Shown piece after piece: positions 48,801-61,000 of a stretch of 64,000 bases of DNA. Position 1 is the first letter of the stretch; each line of letters opens with the position of its first letter. Both the position numbers and the translations under genes were made by a program. The stretch is taken from positions 1,355,803 to 1,419,802 of the forward strand of contig NC_087380.1 of assembly GCF_963675165.1 (NCBI RefSeq), written 5' to 3'. Origin of the DNA: Halichondria panicea. Lineage: Eukaryota; Porifera; Demospongiae; Suberitida; Halichondriidae. The notes under the pieces are model-generated. The model ran no database searches and was not told the origin of the DNA. It worked only from the letters and a program-made list of their open reading frames with translations.

Positions 48801-50144
48801 GAGAGGAAGTGGATCAAACGTTTTATCTTCTTAGAGACGGTTGCCGGGGTCCCAGGTGAGACTATATGCCACACTGTAATTTAATCCATATATATACATA
48901 GCTATACTGCAGTTAATTAATTAAAGTCACTCAAATCATGTCCTCCTCCTCCCCCACTCGTGTAGGTATGATGGGGGCTATGATAAGACATATGAATTCC
49001 TTACGTTATATGGAGCGTGACCACGGGTGGATTCACACATTGCTAGAGGAAGCTGAGAATGAGCGAATGCATCTTCTAACCTTCCTAGAGCTGCGGAGAC
49101 CCGGGCCATTATTTAAAGCAATGGTTATCTGCAGCCAAGGTAAGTTGCTCCGTTACTACCATTTTAGTGAGAGAAATAACCTGCCTGTTTTGATTGCCCA
49201 TATATAACTCTTAGCTGAGATTATTTTGATTATAATTATGTTCCTCTTGTGCACAGGTGTGTTTGTGACTCTGTTTGGGGCAGCCTATTTCATAAATGCT
49301 CGTTTTTGCCATCGCTTTGTTGGCTATCTCGAGGAGGAAGCCGTCATCACCTACACTCACTGTATCCAGGTGACACAGCGGCTGTTTGCCATATTTACTT
49401 TCAGTTGCATGCTTTATGTAGAGTAGTCTAGAGAAGCTTTGTTGTGGTGTAGTGTGTAGATAAGAAGGTTGTTCACTCGTATGTACCCAACCACTGCAGT
49501 GTATGGACAAAGGTGATCTTCCCATGTGGTCCAAAATGGCAGCCCCTTCCATAGCAGTGAACTACTGGAACCTCAAGGTGAGAGGAGGGGACATGGCATT
49601 GAGTTAGTAAGTTCAAATCCTATGCATGCATATACTAGCTACTATACCACGTGTGACCCTCTGCTCCAATTAACACCACTCAGCAACGTATACAGTAGCT
49701 GCATGCGAGCCAAGGCTAAAAAACTGTATAGAAACACATGTGCATGTGAACCCTGAACCCCCATCCCTCAGTCAGGCCATGCATTAATAATTATTGCCAT
49801 CTCATAATAGACAGTTGCATCAGTGTTGAAACTACACACTTCATCAGAACTATACCTGTACTGTTAATTCGGTAAACTGTTCAGTGTACGATTTTCCTAA
49901 TGGATGGGTTCTGTTTTGTAACATGTTTTTAGTTTAAAGAGTCTGGTTAAAGTAGCTTTGTGCTAAGCATTGTAGTGGCCTTGCTCTGCAACTGTTTATG
50001 CCCCCCTTCCCTACCCAGGAGGATGCAATGATGCGTGACGTGTTGTTAGCCATCCGAGCAGACGAGGCTCATCACAGGGTTGTCAACCACACACTCGGCA
50101 GCATCAGCCCTGACGATGACAACCCATATGGCCCTGGGAGGTGA
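45834..50144 (+). CDS. AOX: Alternative oxidase, mitochondrial
   Basis: Ubiquinol oxidase of the inner mitochondrial membrane; it passes electrons from ubiquinol to oxygen and bypasses complexes III and IV. Exons: 45834-45905, 48339-48438, 48487-48644, 48714-48855, 48966-49139, 49257-49369, 49500-49577, 50019-50144; 963 nt, 320 aa. Conserved signatures in order: HPIWSAAEVDGVEVTHR, LETVAGVPG (Glu about 151), MERDHGWIHTLLEEAENER followed by MH (Glu 190, His 193), YLEEEAVITYTH, and RADEAHHR (Glu 295, His 298), which supply the six di-iron ligands. The first exon (MYTVLVKATRAPRGILLIKS) is basic and fits a mitochondrial presequence, but its link over a 2.4-kb intron is inferred. AOX is known in several invertebrates, including sponges, and absent from vertebrates. 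It is unrelated to the receptor genes around it. Confidence 0.92.
46939..47141. mobile_element. 203-bp MITE with TTAA target sites
   Basis: GGTGACATATTTTC and its inverse GAAAATATGTCACC are flanked by TTAA at 46935-46938 and 47142-47145. It lies in AOX intron 1. TTAA sites point to piggyBac- or Kolobok-type mobilisation. Confidence 0.78.
47969..48089. repeat. Hairpin repeat in AOX intron 1
   Basis: Arms ttatcccatggatactgatg and catagtatcc-type complement (cttcagtatccataggataa) fold over an inner inverted pair (gataatcactcgt-type). About 120 bp, imperfect. Probably another MITE; no clear target duplication. Confidence 0.65.
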
Positions 50145-50451
50145 CCCCTCTCTCACAACTCCATGAAAACACAACAAACTCAGTCATTTATTTCACAGTC
50201 ATTTATTGCCTTGACAGTATTGGAACTATAACTATTATTTTTGACCACCAGGCTCTTAATTATTATATAGAATGTGCAGCACATGCACTAAATTAAATCT
50301 TGAACTCTACATTAGGGCTTGGTAAATTATGTTGGGAGATTTCTAGCAACTAGCATAATTGAGCACTAAATTCACATAATTTAACCCTAGACCTAATTTC
50401 ACATCTTATGATGTAGCTAGATAGACATAATTATTACAATACCGTATAGCT

Positions 50452-50546
50452 AGAAATTTCTGCAGCCCAAAAATTCTGCGAATTCTGCGAATGAATGAAG
50501 AAGTAAACGCAGCATTTTTGGGCCGCAGAAATTTCTAGCTATACGG
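50452..50546. mobile_element. 95-bp TA-flanked MITE
   Basis: CCGTATAGCTAGAAATTTCT at the left is matched by its reverse complement ending at 50546; TA lies on both sides. The outer bases CCGTATAGC are shared with the element at 31221-31824. Confidence 0.8.
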
Positions 50547-50548
50547 TA

Positions 50549-51610
50549 CATCTGTACTGTAAGCACTAGCCACTAGGCAGGCATGGGGGAGTATTTTATT
50601 TTTCAGCACTAGAGGATTATATTTCACTTTCCGTAATGCTATATACCTCAGGTATAGCCTCGGTCCCGGGACGATTTTTTAAATAAAAATACTAGCTAGA
50701 GACAACAGGCTGGGAATGAGGCTATGTATCTTTTTTGACTGGAATAATGGGTACACCAAACTGGAATGATAGGCTGACTTTTTAAACAGAATAATAGGCA
50801 AAATAAAAAGCATAATTTGCCAAGGCCTACTCTACACTAGCTGCATGTTCTTTATGGTAATTGGGTGTGGTCCTTCCGTTAAAAAAAGGAGGTCGAGATT
50901 ATGTCTGATAAGCAGCTATGATTGCCTATGAATGTAGGTGCCAATTTTAATTGCTTGGGCTAACCATGCTGCAGGAAGTGACACTGACCACGTTAAAAAT
51001 GCTGTAATGCTGTAATTTGATAATAATAATAATAATAATAATAAAGGTCGAGCCACGCCCAACCAGTACGTGAAGATTAGCGCTAGATGCTAGTCTCGCA
51101 AGCCACGCCCCTTCACTTGAAGAAGGGTCTGTGTGTGGAGTTGTCCCATACGTACTCACTCTGCCACGCTATAGTGGGCGTGGCAGATTAGCTGCTCAGC
51201 CTATCAGCAGACAGGCAAGCAATTAGCCTTTGATTGAATACTAATTATTCACCCACGCCCCGCCCACGCAGTGTGTTATTGCTGAATGCAATCAGAGGCT
51301 AACTGCTTGAGCTGAACTGCGCCTGTCGTGCCTCCTCTGGCCTATCAGTATGCTAATCCATGACGTCATGTGGGTGTTGTTTTTATGATACGAGTGAGAT
51401 ACATGTAAAGGAACCACTCACCATACACGGCTCTGTTCTCAGTAGGCACTGCAAACACTCTCAACCTCTCTGGGCCAAGCCATTTGCGAATGTGTTGCAT
51501 TTTGAATAATTCAAAGGGGTTGCAGAAGTGGAGGATTGGTAAAGTAGGCGTTGTTCAACCCTCACACAGCTGATGTAGAACACTGCTGTGCGAGGATTTA
51601 TAAAGGCTCT
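50549..51610. other. Intergenic region between AOX and receptor E
   Basis: No gene seen. A short (TAA/AAT)n run lies at about 51020-51042. Around 51045-51270 several copies of cacgccc-type motifs occur in both orientations, probably repeat sequence. Confidence 0.5.
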
Positions 51611-51665
51611 GCCTTGACAGTCAACAAATCCCTACAGACAGTATTGGATACAATGGAGGGAGATA
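51590..51665 (+). pseudogene. Fused Ig-exon and UHRF1-terminal-exon scrap, debris copy 6
   Basis: gaacactgctgtgcgaggat resembles the end of the receptor N-terminal Ig exon. It is followed directly by ttgacagtcaacaaatccct and ggatacaatggagggagat from the UHRF1-like terminal exon. The junction shows rearrangement between the two repeat components just upstream of receptor E. Confidence 0.6.
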
Positions 51666-51892
51666 TTAAACACTGCACACACTAACTTTATTAAATCTAC
51701 TGGGATGACTGAACACACTATTATATAATTCTATATAACTGCATGTCATGTAGATCTAGACACACTTCTACTCCATATTCTCACAGTTGACTTTTGTAGG
51801 TTGTTATTTTGCACAGTGTCCTTTATGAATCTTGCATACATATCAGGTACAATTCAATATTAGACTAGCTAGAGATCTATACAGGAACAAGA

Positions 51893-54863
51893 ATGTTTCC
51901 TCTAAAGATACGATTGTACTGGCTACTGGGAAGTGTGTCATTTTTGTTTGTGCAGACTATAAGTGAGTTCTGTGGGTACATTTTTATAGACTAGAGACTA
52001 TTTTAATTTTAAAGAGTGTGTGGATATAGGACGTTTAGCCCACTTGTAAATGTGCATGAATGTTTGTTCTCCACAGCGGCTTGTCCAGACCTCCCTGTAC
52101 CAACCAACGGAAGAATTTCCTACAGTGACACCACCATCCCGAGAGCTGTGGACTCCACGGCTTTCTACACCTGTCACCCTGGCTACCTGATGACTGGACT
52201 GGCAGTGAGGATGTGTACTGCTAGTGGATGGAGCACTGGAGATGACCCCGTCTGTATTGGTGAGAGTTATTAGTGTGTTGCTGAACTGATGTGGAGTGTG
52301 TGTACCCCCACAGCTATCTGTCCTGAGCTGCCTACTCTGGCCAATGGAATGATCAGCTACAGCCCAAATAATGTCATGATCAGGCGAGATGGAGCTATAG
52401 CAACACACAGCTGTGATAGTGGCTACACACTGAGTGGAGATCAGACCAGGACTTGTCAGGCTAATAGAGACTGGAGTGGGTTAGAACCTGCTTGTAATAG
52501 TGAGTACACTGTAATCTCTGAAAATTAACAACCATGTTTGTTGTTAAGTTGGTGACTGTGGGCCTCTAACTATTAATAATGGACAAGTCAGTACAACAGT
52601 TGGAACCACTTTTGAGAGCATAGCTACCTACACTTGTAACCCGGGATACATTCAAAATGGACCATCCACCAGAACTTGTCAGGCAGATATGATGTGGAGT
52701 AGAGCTGCACCAACTTGTGATGGTGAGATGATTAAAGTATAATTTTTTATGATTCCCCATTATTATCTGATATCCCCCACAGTCCTGTGTCCTCGTGAGC
52801 CCCTCTCCAATGGAATGGTGACCTACTCCACTTCTAGATCTGATGGCCCTCCACCAGTTGGAGCAGTGGCCACTTACTCTTGTGACACTGGCTATGAACT
52901 GAGTGGTGCTAGTACGAGGAATTGTGTGGCTGTCAGTGGATGGAGTCCATCTCTACCTGTTTGCAATCGTTGGTTGAATTAAAACATGTTTAAATTGTTT
53001 ATGGATTCTATTACAGTTGTTGATTGCAATGGTCTCTCTAATCCAACCAATGGACAAGTCAGTACATCCTCTGGAACCACCTTCATGATGACTGCTACCT
53101 ACACATGTAATGATGGATACATGCGTATTGGTAGTGAGAACATAACGTGTGGGAGTGATAGAAACTGGACTCCAGAAGCTCCAACCTGCGAACGTAAGCT
53201 CGTTATAATTATAGCTGGAACCAATAGTACATGTAACATTTAGCTGTTGACTGTGGTGTCCTCACTGACCCCTCCAATGGAGCAATAAACATATCCTCTG
53301 GAACCACCTTCATGATGACTGCTACCTACACCTGTAACACTGGATACACTCTCATTGGAGCAAACACTCGGACTTGTGGGAGTGATGGACAGTGGACTCC
53401 AGATGCTCCAACCTGTTTACGTACGCAAGTTATTACACATATTCATATTTGTTGATGTGGTCTGCCTGTTGTCATCATTTTGTCATCTCAGTAGATGTGT
53501 TTACTCATCAGGCTTAAACTGCGTGAAACTGCATTCAATTTGTTGTTACATTGTTATAATGTTCACAGAGCTCCTAGCTGTGATCACCTCCAGTAGTGTT
53601 CCAATGGCTGGTCAGAGTTTCTCCCTCACTTGTTCCCTGACTGGAGGGGCCTCTCTACAACCCACCCTCTCCTACCAGTGGACGAGGGACGGAGGGTCAC
53701 TCATGACCAGCACAGCAACCCTCAATTTTGACACTCTCAACTTGTCAGACGCTGGTATATACAGCTGTCAGGTCATCCTTACTTCCAGTCAGCTTGAAGG
53801 GGGACACACTGTAGCTGCTCACTACACCATTAAGTTCATGGGTAAGTTAAAATTTTCCCGAAAAAATTTCATATGAGATTGTGTATAATTTATATCTAGT
53901 TATGCTCTTTTTAAGATCAATTTTTCGATCACATCAATTATCGTAACAGCTTATGTTTTGCTCTATAGCACTCAACATTCAACTCCGTCTGGATGGAATA
54001 ACAGACTGTGAGGTGTTCATTGTGTCCGAGACAATGGCCAAAGCCACTGACATCACTAACAGACTATCTCAAGGTATTGAAGGATTGTGTGCTTGTGGGT
54101 TCAGCCCCTCCCTTCTCACTGACGAGTTCATCAATTGTTTTGATGGTTCCTCTAGTCATGTGACCTACAGAGCTGTACTGACTGGAACAGAAACTGTATC
54201 TGCTGTGGAACTAATTTCTTTAATTGAACGATGGATCAGCGACACTTCAAGCATCATAGTACAAAGTACCCGACTTGGTTTGACAAACACTTGCCCTGTG
54301 GTGATCACTGACAGAGACAGTCCAGAGTGCCCTGAGGACATCACTAATCGAACAACTGCTACACCCACAGAGAGTGTAGTGGTCAATGTTGGTGCAGTGG
54401 CTGGTGGGGTGGCTGGTGGAGTCTTGGCCATTGCTGTGCTAGTTATGATTGTAATAGTAGTTATGTTGAGGCAACGGAGGTCTGGATCCCAGGACATGAG
54501 TGATGAGAGGACAGGTAGCCAACCAACAGAGTGAGTGTTAGTGTGCATGGTCTGTGAATGCTCTACATGCATGGTTTTAGAGTGCTCTTGTGTTCACTGC
54601 ATTTCCATAAAATATATAGTTACATTAAATGTAAAGCCCACAAAGACACTCACAATGGTGATCCATGCATAAATTAAATGTCCTGCAGACTACCCCCAGT
54701 GGTGACGAGTCATCTCCCCTCCCATGATTTCGAGGAGTTGAGTGAACTGGAAGAGGAGGGTGCCTATGAGGTGGTGGACCCCCCTCCTCCTGCACGAGGA
54801 AACTTCCAGCTCACTGCCTGTGCAGCTTATGCACCCATTAACTTCAACACAGAGAACAAATAG
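51893..54863 (+). CDS. Receptor E: CCP/Ig single-pass receptor with tyrosine tail
   Basis: Exons: 51893-51962 (signal, MFPLKIRLYWLLGSVSFLFV), six CCPs 52077-52259, 52314-52499, 52549-52722, 52783-52968, 53017-53193, 53244-53420, Ig 53569-53841, 53969-54530 (juxtamembrane domain and TM), 54689-54863 (tail). 2163 nt, 720 aa, all in frame. It lacks the N-terminal Ig-like exon of the other five receptors. The first CCP follows the signal peptide directly and resembles the receptor B CCP at 17148 (YLMTGLAVRMC). The donor after 52968 is weak (gttggt). The tail keeps GAYEVV and AAYAPI but has NFQLTA in place of DYQLSA, so one of three tyrosines is lost. Confidence 0.85.
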
Positions 54864-55369
54864 AGACTATAACAACACAGACTGTTATGAATATCATGTA
54901 GTTGTTATTGCAAGTTATGTAACTCCCATATGCCACGGTGTGTGCAGTGATTTGCGCAATAGTGTATGTTTATCTAACACAAGCATGCAAAGCATGCAAA
55001 AGATACTGCTATGATTCTATCTGTTTAAACTGCATGAGTGAGATATTAATTCTGTACAGCGGGTATATTTCGAGGGTATAAATGTTTGCAGTTTTTGTAA
55101 AAGCCTGTACCGTGAACATGCATGATACCCACAAATTTAATATCGCATGCATGCATGCTGCAAAACTGCTATTCCGCGAAAATCTTTCAGAGATCTTTCC
55201 GGTAGGACAGGTATCTGTGTTGTCATATACATATAATTATTCTTACCAACATGCACAGGCAGTAAAGTGGGCTAGTTTTTTTTGTATAGGATGTGACTGT
55301 ATTCATTTGTGTCTATAATTATTCATAGCGTTCACATGACTGTTTAGTAGCTGAGTGTTTTGATCAGAC
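54864..55369. other. Gap between receptor E and sulfatase F
   Basis: No gene seen. The motif gcgggtatatttcgagggtataaa near 55059 recurs near 318 and 15228, so it is a dispersed repeat. Confidence 0.45.
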
Positions 55370-56956
55370 ATGCCTCAGGGGAAGAAGCTCAGTATCTTAG
55401 TTACCCTGCTTGTAACTAGCTGTGTTTTCAAAACAACTGCTGGTTTGAAGGATGTATTGTTTATTGCTGTGGATGATTTGAGACCCGACCTCGGTACTTA
55501 TGGAATTGATGTTGTGAAGTCTCCAAACATTGACAAGCTAGCTTCCGAGTCACTTGTGTTTGATAGAGCGTACTGTCAGGTAGCAATGTGTTCGCCATCT
55601 CGAGCTTCTCTGCTAACTGGAAGACGTCCAGACACTAATCATGTTTGGAAGATAGCTGGTGACGAATATTGGAGGACAACTACGAATGCTACAACTATTC
55701 CTCAGTACTTCAAGGAGAATGGGTATGTGAGTGCTGGAATAGGAAAGATATTTCACCCTGGTTCCCCAAGTGGAAATGATGATATACAATACTCATGGAG
55801 TGTGCCTTACTTTCATGCCCCTGCAGACACTACAGGTAATAACCCATCTTGGCATTCCTTTGACAATAACGCTACCAACTTACAAGACGGCAAACTTGTC
55901 GACTATACTATCACCACCATGAAAGAAATCAAGGAAAACAGGACCAAAGGGGACAACAGGCCATTCTTTCTTGCACTCGGTATTCATAAACCCCATCTTC
56001 CATTTTTCTGTGCTGAAAAGTATTTTGATATGTACCCACCAGCTGAGCAGATAGAGCCTCCAAAGAATACTGATGTTCCAAAAAACTTTCCACCAATCGC
56101 AAGAGGACTTTGTGCAATTAATAGGTTCAATGACACAAAAGAATTCTTTCCACATTTCAATAAATGTAAAACTGATGTTCAGGAATCATTTCACGGAAAA
56201 GACTGTCAAATTCCTCTTAACTACACTCGTGTGTTGAGAAGAGCCTACTACTCTTGTGTGAGTCAGACAGATGCACTGATTGGAGAGGTTATTAATGAAA
56301 TGACATCACTCGGATTAGCTGATGACACGATTATTGTCTTATGGGGTGATCACGGTTGGCAACTGGGCGAACACAATCATTGGTGTAAAATGAGTAACTT
56401 CGAAGATGCTACACGAGTACCCTTCATGCTGAGGGTTCCTGGGGTCACGGACAAAGGCATGCGTACTAGCGCTCTGGTTGAACTCATTGACATATTCCCG
56501 ACAATCACTGAGCTAGCTGGTATTAAGGTACCTCCAATGTGTCCTGTTGGAAACAAGCAACCTCTGGTGTGTGTGGAGGGGACTAGTCTAACCCCTCTGC
56601 TCCAGAACCCCAACATGGACTTCAAGAAAGCAGCCTTCTCACAATTCCCACGACCATATTATGGGATGAGTGTGATACCAGATGAACCTGTTTTTGACTC
56701 TGAGAGTGAAGAGAATGTGATGGGTTACTCCATTCGAGTGGATCAGTATCGTTTCACAGAATGGTATCGTTTCAATCACATAACAGCAACTCCAAATTTT
56801 ACAGATATTTGGGGGACTGAACTTTATAACCACACGGAGCCGACAATGTCCTTCAACGATGAGAACGAGAACATGGCCGGTGATTCAGACAAGCAAGACT
56901 TGGTCGAGTCTCTCCGAAAAATACTACAAGCTGGTTGGAGGGCAGCTATGCCTTGA
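55370..56956 (+). CDS. Iduronate-2-sulfatase-like sulfatase F, intronless
   Basis: 528 aa, uninterrupted. A signal peptide precedes the sulfatase core (KDVLFIAVDDLRPDLGTYG). The formylglycine site CSPSRASLLTGRRPDT places the catalytic Cys at residue 74. The metal-binding aspartates sit in VDDLRP. The later block GDHGWQLGEHNHW matches the IDS-type SDHGW..GEH motif. The family hydrolyses sulfate esters of glycosaminoglycans in lysosomes or outside cells; the substrate here is not known. Length is near that of animal IDS (about 550 aa). Lack of introns beside intron-rich neighbours suggests retroposition or an ancestral intronless state. A candidate poly(A) signal AATAAA lies at 57367-57372. Confidence 0.93.
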   Translation: MPQGKKLSILVTLLVTSCVFKTTAGLKDVLFIAVDDLRPDLGTYGIDVVKSPNIDKLASESLVFDRAYCQVAMCSPSRASLLTGRRPDTNHVWKIAGDEYWRTTTNATTIPQYFKENGYVSAGIGKIFHPGSPSGNDDIQYSWSVPYFHAPADTTGNNPSWHSFDNNATNLQDGKLVDYTITTMKEIKENRTKGDNRPFFLALGIHKPHLPFFCAEKYFDMYPPAEQIEPPKNTDVPKNFPPIARGLCAINRFNDTKEFFPHFNKCKTDVQESFHGKDCQIPLNYTRVLRRAYYSCVSQTDALIGEVINEMTSLGLADDTIIVLWGDHGWQLGEHNHWCKMSNFEDATRVPFMLRVPGVTDKGMRTSALVELIDIFPTITELAGIKVPPMCPVGNKQPLVCVEGTSLTPLLQNPNMDFKKAAFSQFPRPYYGMSVIPDEPVFDSESEENVMGYSIRVDQYRFTEWYRFNHITATPNFTDIWGTELYNHTEPTMSFNDENENMAGDSDKQDLVESLRKILQAGWRAAMP

Positions 56957-58055
56957 CCATGCAACGGAACGTGTGTACTGTACTTATGTATTAGTAGTGT
57001 TTTATGTTTGTGTTTGTGTATATATAGGAGTTTGGAGTATACATTGTAGAAATGTAGCTTTTCAATGTAGTAAACTTCGGTTTCCAAGCGACTGCATGCG
57101 ATGGTTTCGAATCGAAGATGGTGTTATTTAAACTATTGGGTTGGTCCAACAATTATGTGTCTAATGCAATATATATCTGTGGTAAACTAGCATTACTTAG
57201 AATAGAGTAGTAGATTACATCATTTTGTATACGGAATAGTTATTCTTATTTTAGCTACCTGTTTTACTTGCTTATCCTGTTTTCTATGTTATAACCTGTT
57301 TTTGTACCACGTGGAGTTCAGTTGAATGATATATACAAATAATTATATGACAATATCAGCATCAACAATAAATACATTCATTATAGGCTTCTAATACTAG
57401 GAAATTCTTTTATCATGCCACGAGTGTATACAGTTATGATATATTTATGTCGATCCCCCTTAACCAACAATGGCTGAGGTATCCTCCTGTAACACAGATC
57501 CAAACACATGCTATAGTCATGTGGCCATTATTTAAAGTTTGATGTTACTTGTGCGACAACATGCACAGGATGTTGTTGGTCTATGTTGTGCATTGGAGAA
57601 ATAATGTGGGAATAATATAGTGATATATCTATTTGGAGGATAAAAGAATATAGCATAATAGGCAATGTTTTGAACATAATCTACCAACCACTATATTGTA
57701 TGGAGACTTCGGGGCCAACCTGGCTGTGTTATAGCATTTATATGGTGACCACAATAGACTGGCAGAAAATTGACATTTGGGGTTGTGGGAGGATTGCCAC
57801 AGAATCGTCAGATCAATACTTTAAAGAGTCAGCAACTCACTTTGACAAGTGATGACATCTCCACTCCATGCTCTGTTGGACTGACATACCCAGGCAGTAG
57901 ATTTATTATTCCTATTGGTCAATAAAATGGACATGTTTCCTGCATGGAGGGATCTAACATTACAGCTTATTCTACAATATTCACTTCCTTATCATAACTT
58001 TTGTATTTATATCTATGATTTCAGTGAATCTTAAATTATTTCTCACAATTAAGCT
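56957..58055. other. Gap between sulfatase F and receptor H
   Basis: No gene recognised. It contains the probable sulfatase 3' UTR to about 57390. Unlike the spaces before the other receptors, no UHRF1-like debris is seen. Confidence 0.5.
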
Positions 58056-61000
58056 ATGGCCTTCTCAAGACTTGCTCTGAGCCTACTACTAGGACTAACA
58101 GTGTCTGTTGGATGGGCACATGCACAGGCAGCACTGAGTGAGTTATTGTGTGTATAGATCCACTTTGCATATAGATATGGTGCAAGCTATAAGCTCTATA
58201 AATACAGTCAATTTCTTGGCAATATGATTTGGTGGACTATAATTATTATGATATTATAAACACACATGCATGCACTACCATGGACTCAGTTCGACTGGCA
58301 GCATCCAATGATCCCGATGGCACTGACCACACTGGAGAGATCATCTCGTTCTCTGATGTTGGATCAGGATATGGTACTGATCCACCAGCCTGGTATTGCT
58401 ACACCTCAAAAACTGGTGGTGTAGTGTGGCAGTTCCCTGATGGGAGTGCATTGCCCATAAACCTAACCAAAAGGGTTGCAGTTGGGGACGAAGTGTTCAT
58501 CAGTGGTGTTATAAATCCTGGAGCTGTTGTTCTGCATCGTGGACCTACACACTTCAGTCCTGATGGAGAACACTGCTGTGTGAGGATTGCTAATGGCCCT
58601 GCACAGAGGCTGTGTGTCACCTTTAGTGAGTGCTGACTATATTGTCTATGTCCAATACTAACCCCCACCCCCCACAGCTCCCTGCCCCACACTGAGTCTC
58701 CTCACTGACATTAATGAAGGGATCTCATACGACCCTGACACCAACATAGCCACCTACGGCTGTGTCCCTGGGTACGCACCAACCATCACCAATGGAACAG
58801 CACAGAGGATGTGTCAGAGTGATGGTACTAGTGCTGGTAACTGGACTGGAACACCACCTACAGTTACTTGTGCACGTGAGTACTGCAAGCTGCACTTGAG
58901 CAATGCAAGCATAACTGATCGTTGTTGTCTCAGCTTTGAATTGTGGGACACCTCCCTCTGTTCCCAATGCATCTTCTGGAACACCCACCAAAATAACTTA
59001 TCAAGGGACAGTGACCTACACCTGTGTCAGTGGATACTGGATCTCTCCAGGAGTTACCACAGTAACGGCTACCTGTATGGCTAATAGGAACTGGGGACCT
59101 CTACCAACTTGTCAACGTATGGGAATTTTATACTGTCGGTAATCATACTGCATTGACTGTGTTCTCACCCACTCAGTTGGGGATTGTGGCTCACCTCTCT
59201 CCATTTCCAATGGATCTCCTGAACCACCAACCATCACAACTCTTGAAGGGATGGTGACCTACACCTGTGTCAGTGGGTATGAAGTTTCCAATGGAGTCAC
59301 CACAGCAATGGCTACCTGTATGGTTAGTGGAATGTGGGAGCCTGTACCAACTTGTTCAGGTATGTATTTTCACACACTTATACCGTATACTAGATTACGT
59401 TGCATGCTTAATGAACACAGGTGTCTCATGTGGTGACCCTCCTCCTGGCACCAATGCATCTCCTGGAACACCATCCAGAACAACCTACCAAGGGACAGTG
59501 ACTTACACCTGTGTTACTGGATATTGGATCTCTCCAGGAGTAACCACAGCAACGGCTACCTGTATGGCTAATAGGATGTGGGAGACTGTACCAAGTTGTT
59601 CACGTAAGTCATACAATTGTCCATGTCATCAATTTCATGTCTCTTGATCAAACATCTCTCCACAGCTGTTGACTGTGGTTCCCTGGACGCCCCTTCCAAT
59701 GGAACAGTGAACACATCCTCTGGAACCACCTTCATGATGACTGCTACCTACACCTGTGACACTGGATACACTCTCAGTGAAACTGTGACTAGAAGATGTC
59801 TGTCTAATGCAATGTGGAGCCTCACTGCATCCACCTGTACCGGTATGTCTCGTGTAGTCAAGTGTATAGTGTTGCTGTCAGTGGATGGAGTGCATTTCTA
59901 CCTGTTTGCAATCGTTAGTTAAACAAACACATATTGTTTATTATAATTCCTTTATAGTTGTCAACTGTGGAGCACTTATCAACCCTTCCAATGGAGCAGT
60001 AAACACATCCTCTGGAACCACTTACCTCCAAATAGCTGCCTACACCTGTAACACTGGATACACTCTCATTGGAGCAAACACTCGGACTTGTGGGAGTGGT
60101 GGACAGTGGACTCCAGATGCTCCAACCTGTTTACGTACGCAAATTATAGCAACATCAATTGTATATTAATTTTTCGTTAGCAGTGTGCATGTTTGTTGTT
60201 GTGGTCGACTTGTTATAATAACTTATGATGTTCACAGAATTAGTAGCAGAAGGGACCCCCAGTGGTATTCCAATGGCTGGTCAGAGTTTCTCCCTCACTT
60301 GTTCCCTGACTGGAGGGGCCTCTCTACAACCCACCCTCTCCTACCAGTGGACGAGGGAGGGAGGGTCACTCATGACCAGCACAGCAACCCTCAACTTTGA
60401 CACTCTCTACTTGTCAGACGCTGGTCAGTACAGCTGTCAGGTCATCCTCACCTCCAGTCAGCTTGAGGGGGAACACACTGTAGCTGCTCACTACACCATT
60501 GAGTTCATGAGTAAGTGGAGGGGTGTTTTGAAATTTTTCCTTGTAACATTATAGCCAATTACATACTTAGGTTAAATTGTTAAAATAAAGCTTTATTGTG
60601 TTGCCAATTTGGATCACTCTCTTTTGTTAATAGTTTACTCTTTTTTTAGCACTCAACATTCAACTTCAATTGGATGGAATAACAAACTGTGAGGTGTACA
60701 TTGAGTCAGTGTCAGGAAGAACTGGCTTAGCTGGTGACATCACTAACAGACTATCTCAAGGTGTTGGGTTCAGCCCCTCCCTTCTCACTGACAAGTTTAT
60801 CGATTGTTTTGACGGTTCCTCTAGTCATGTGACCTACAGAGCTGTACTGACTGGAACAGAAACTGTATCTGCTGTGGAACTCATTTCTTTAATTGAACAA
60901 TGGATCAGCGACACTCGAAGCATCATAGTACAAAGTACCCGACTTGGTTTAACAAACACTTGCCCTGTGGTGATCACTGACAGAGACAGTCCAGAGTGCC

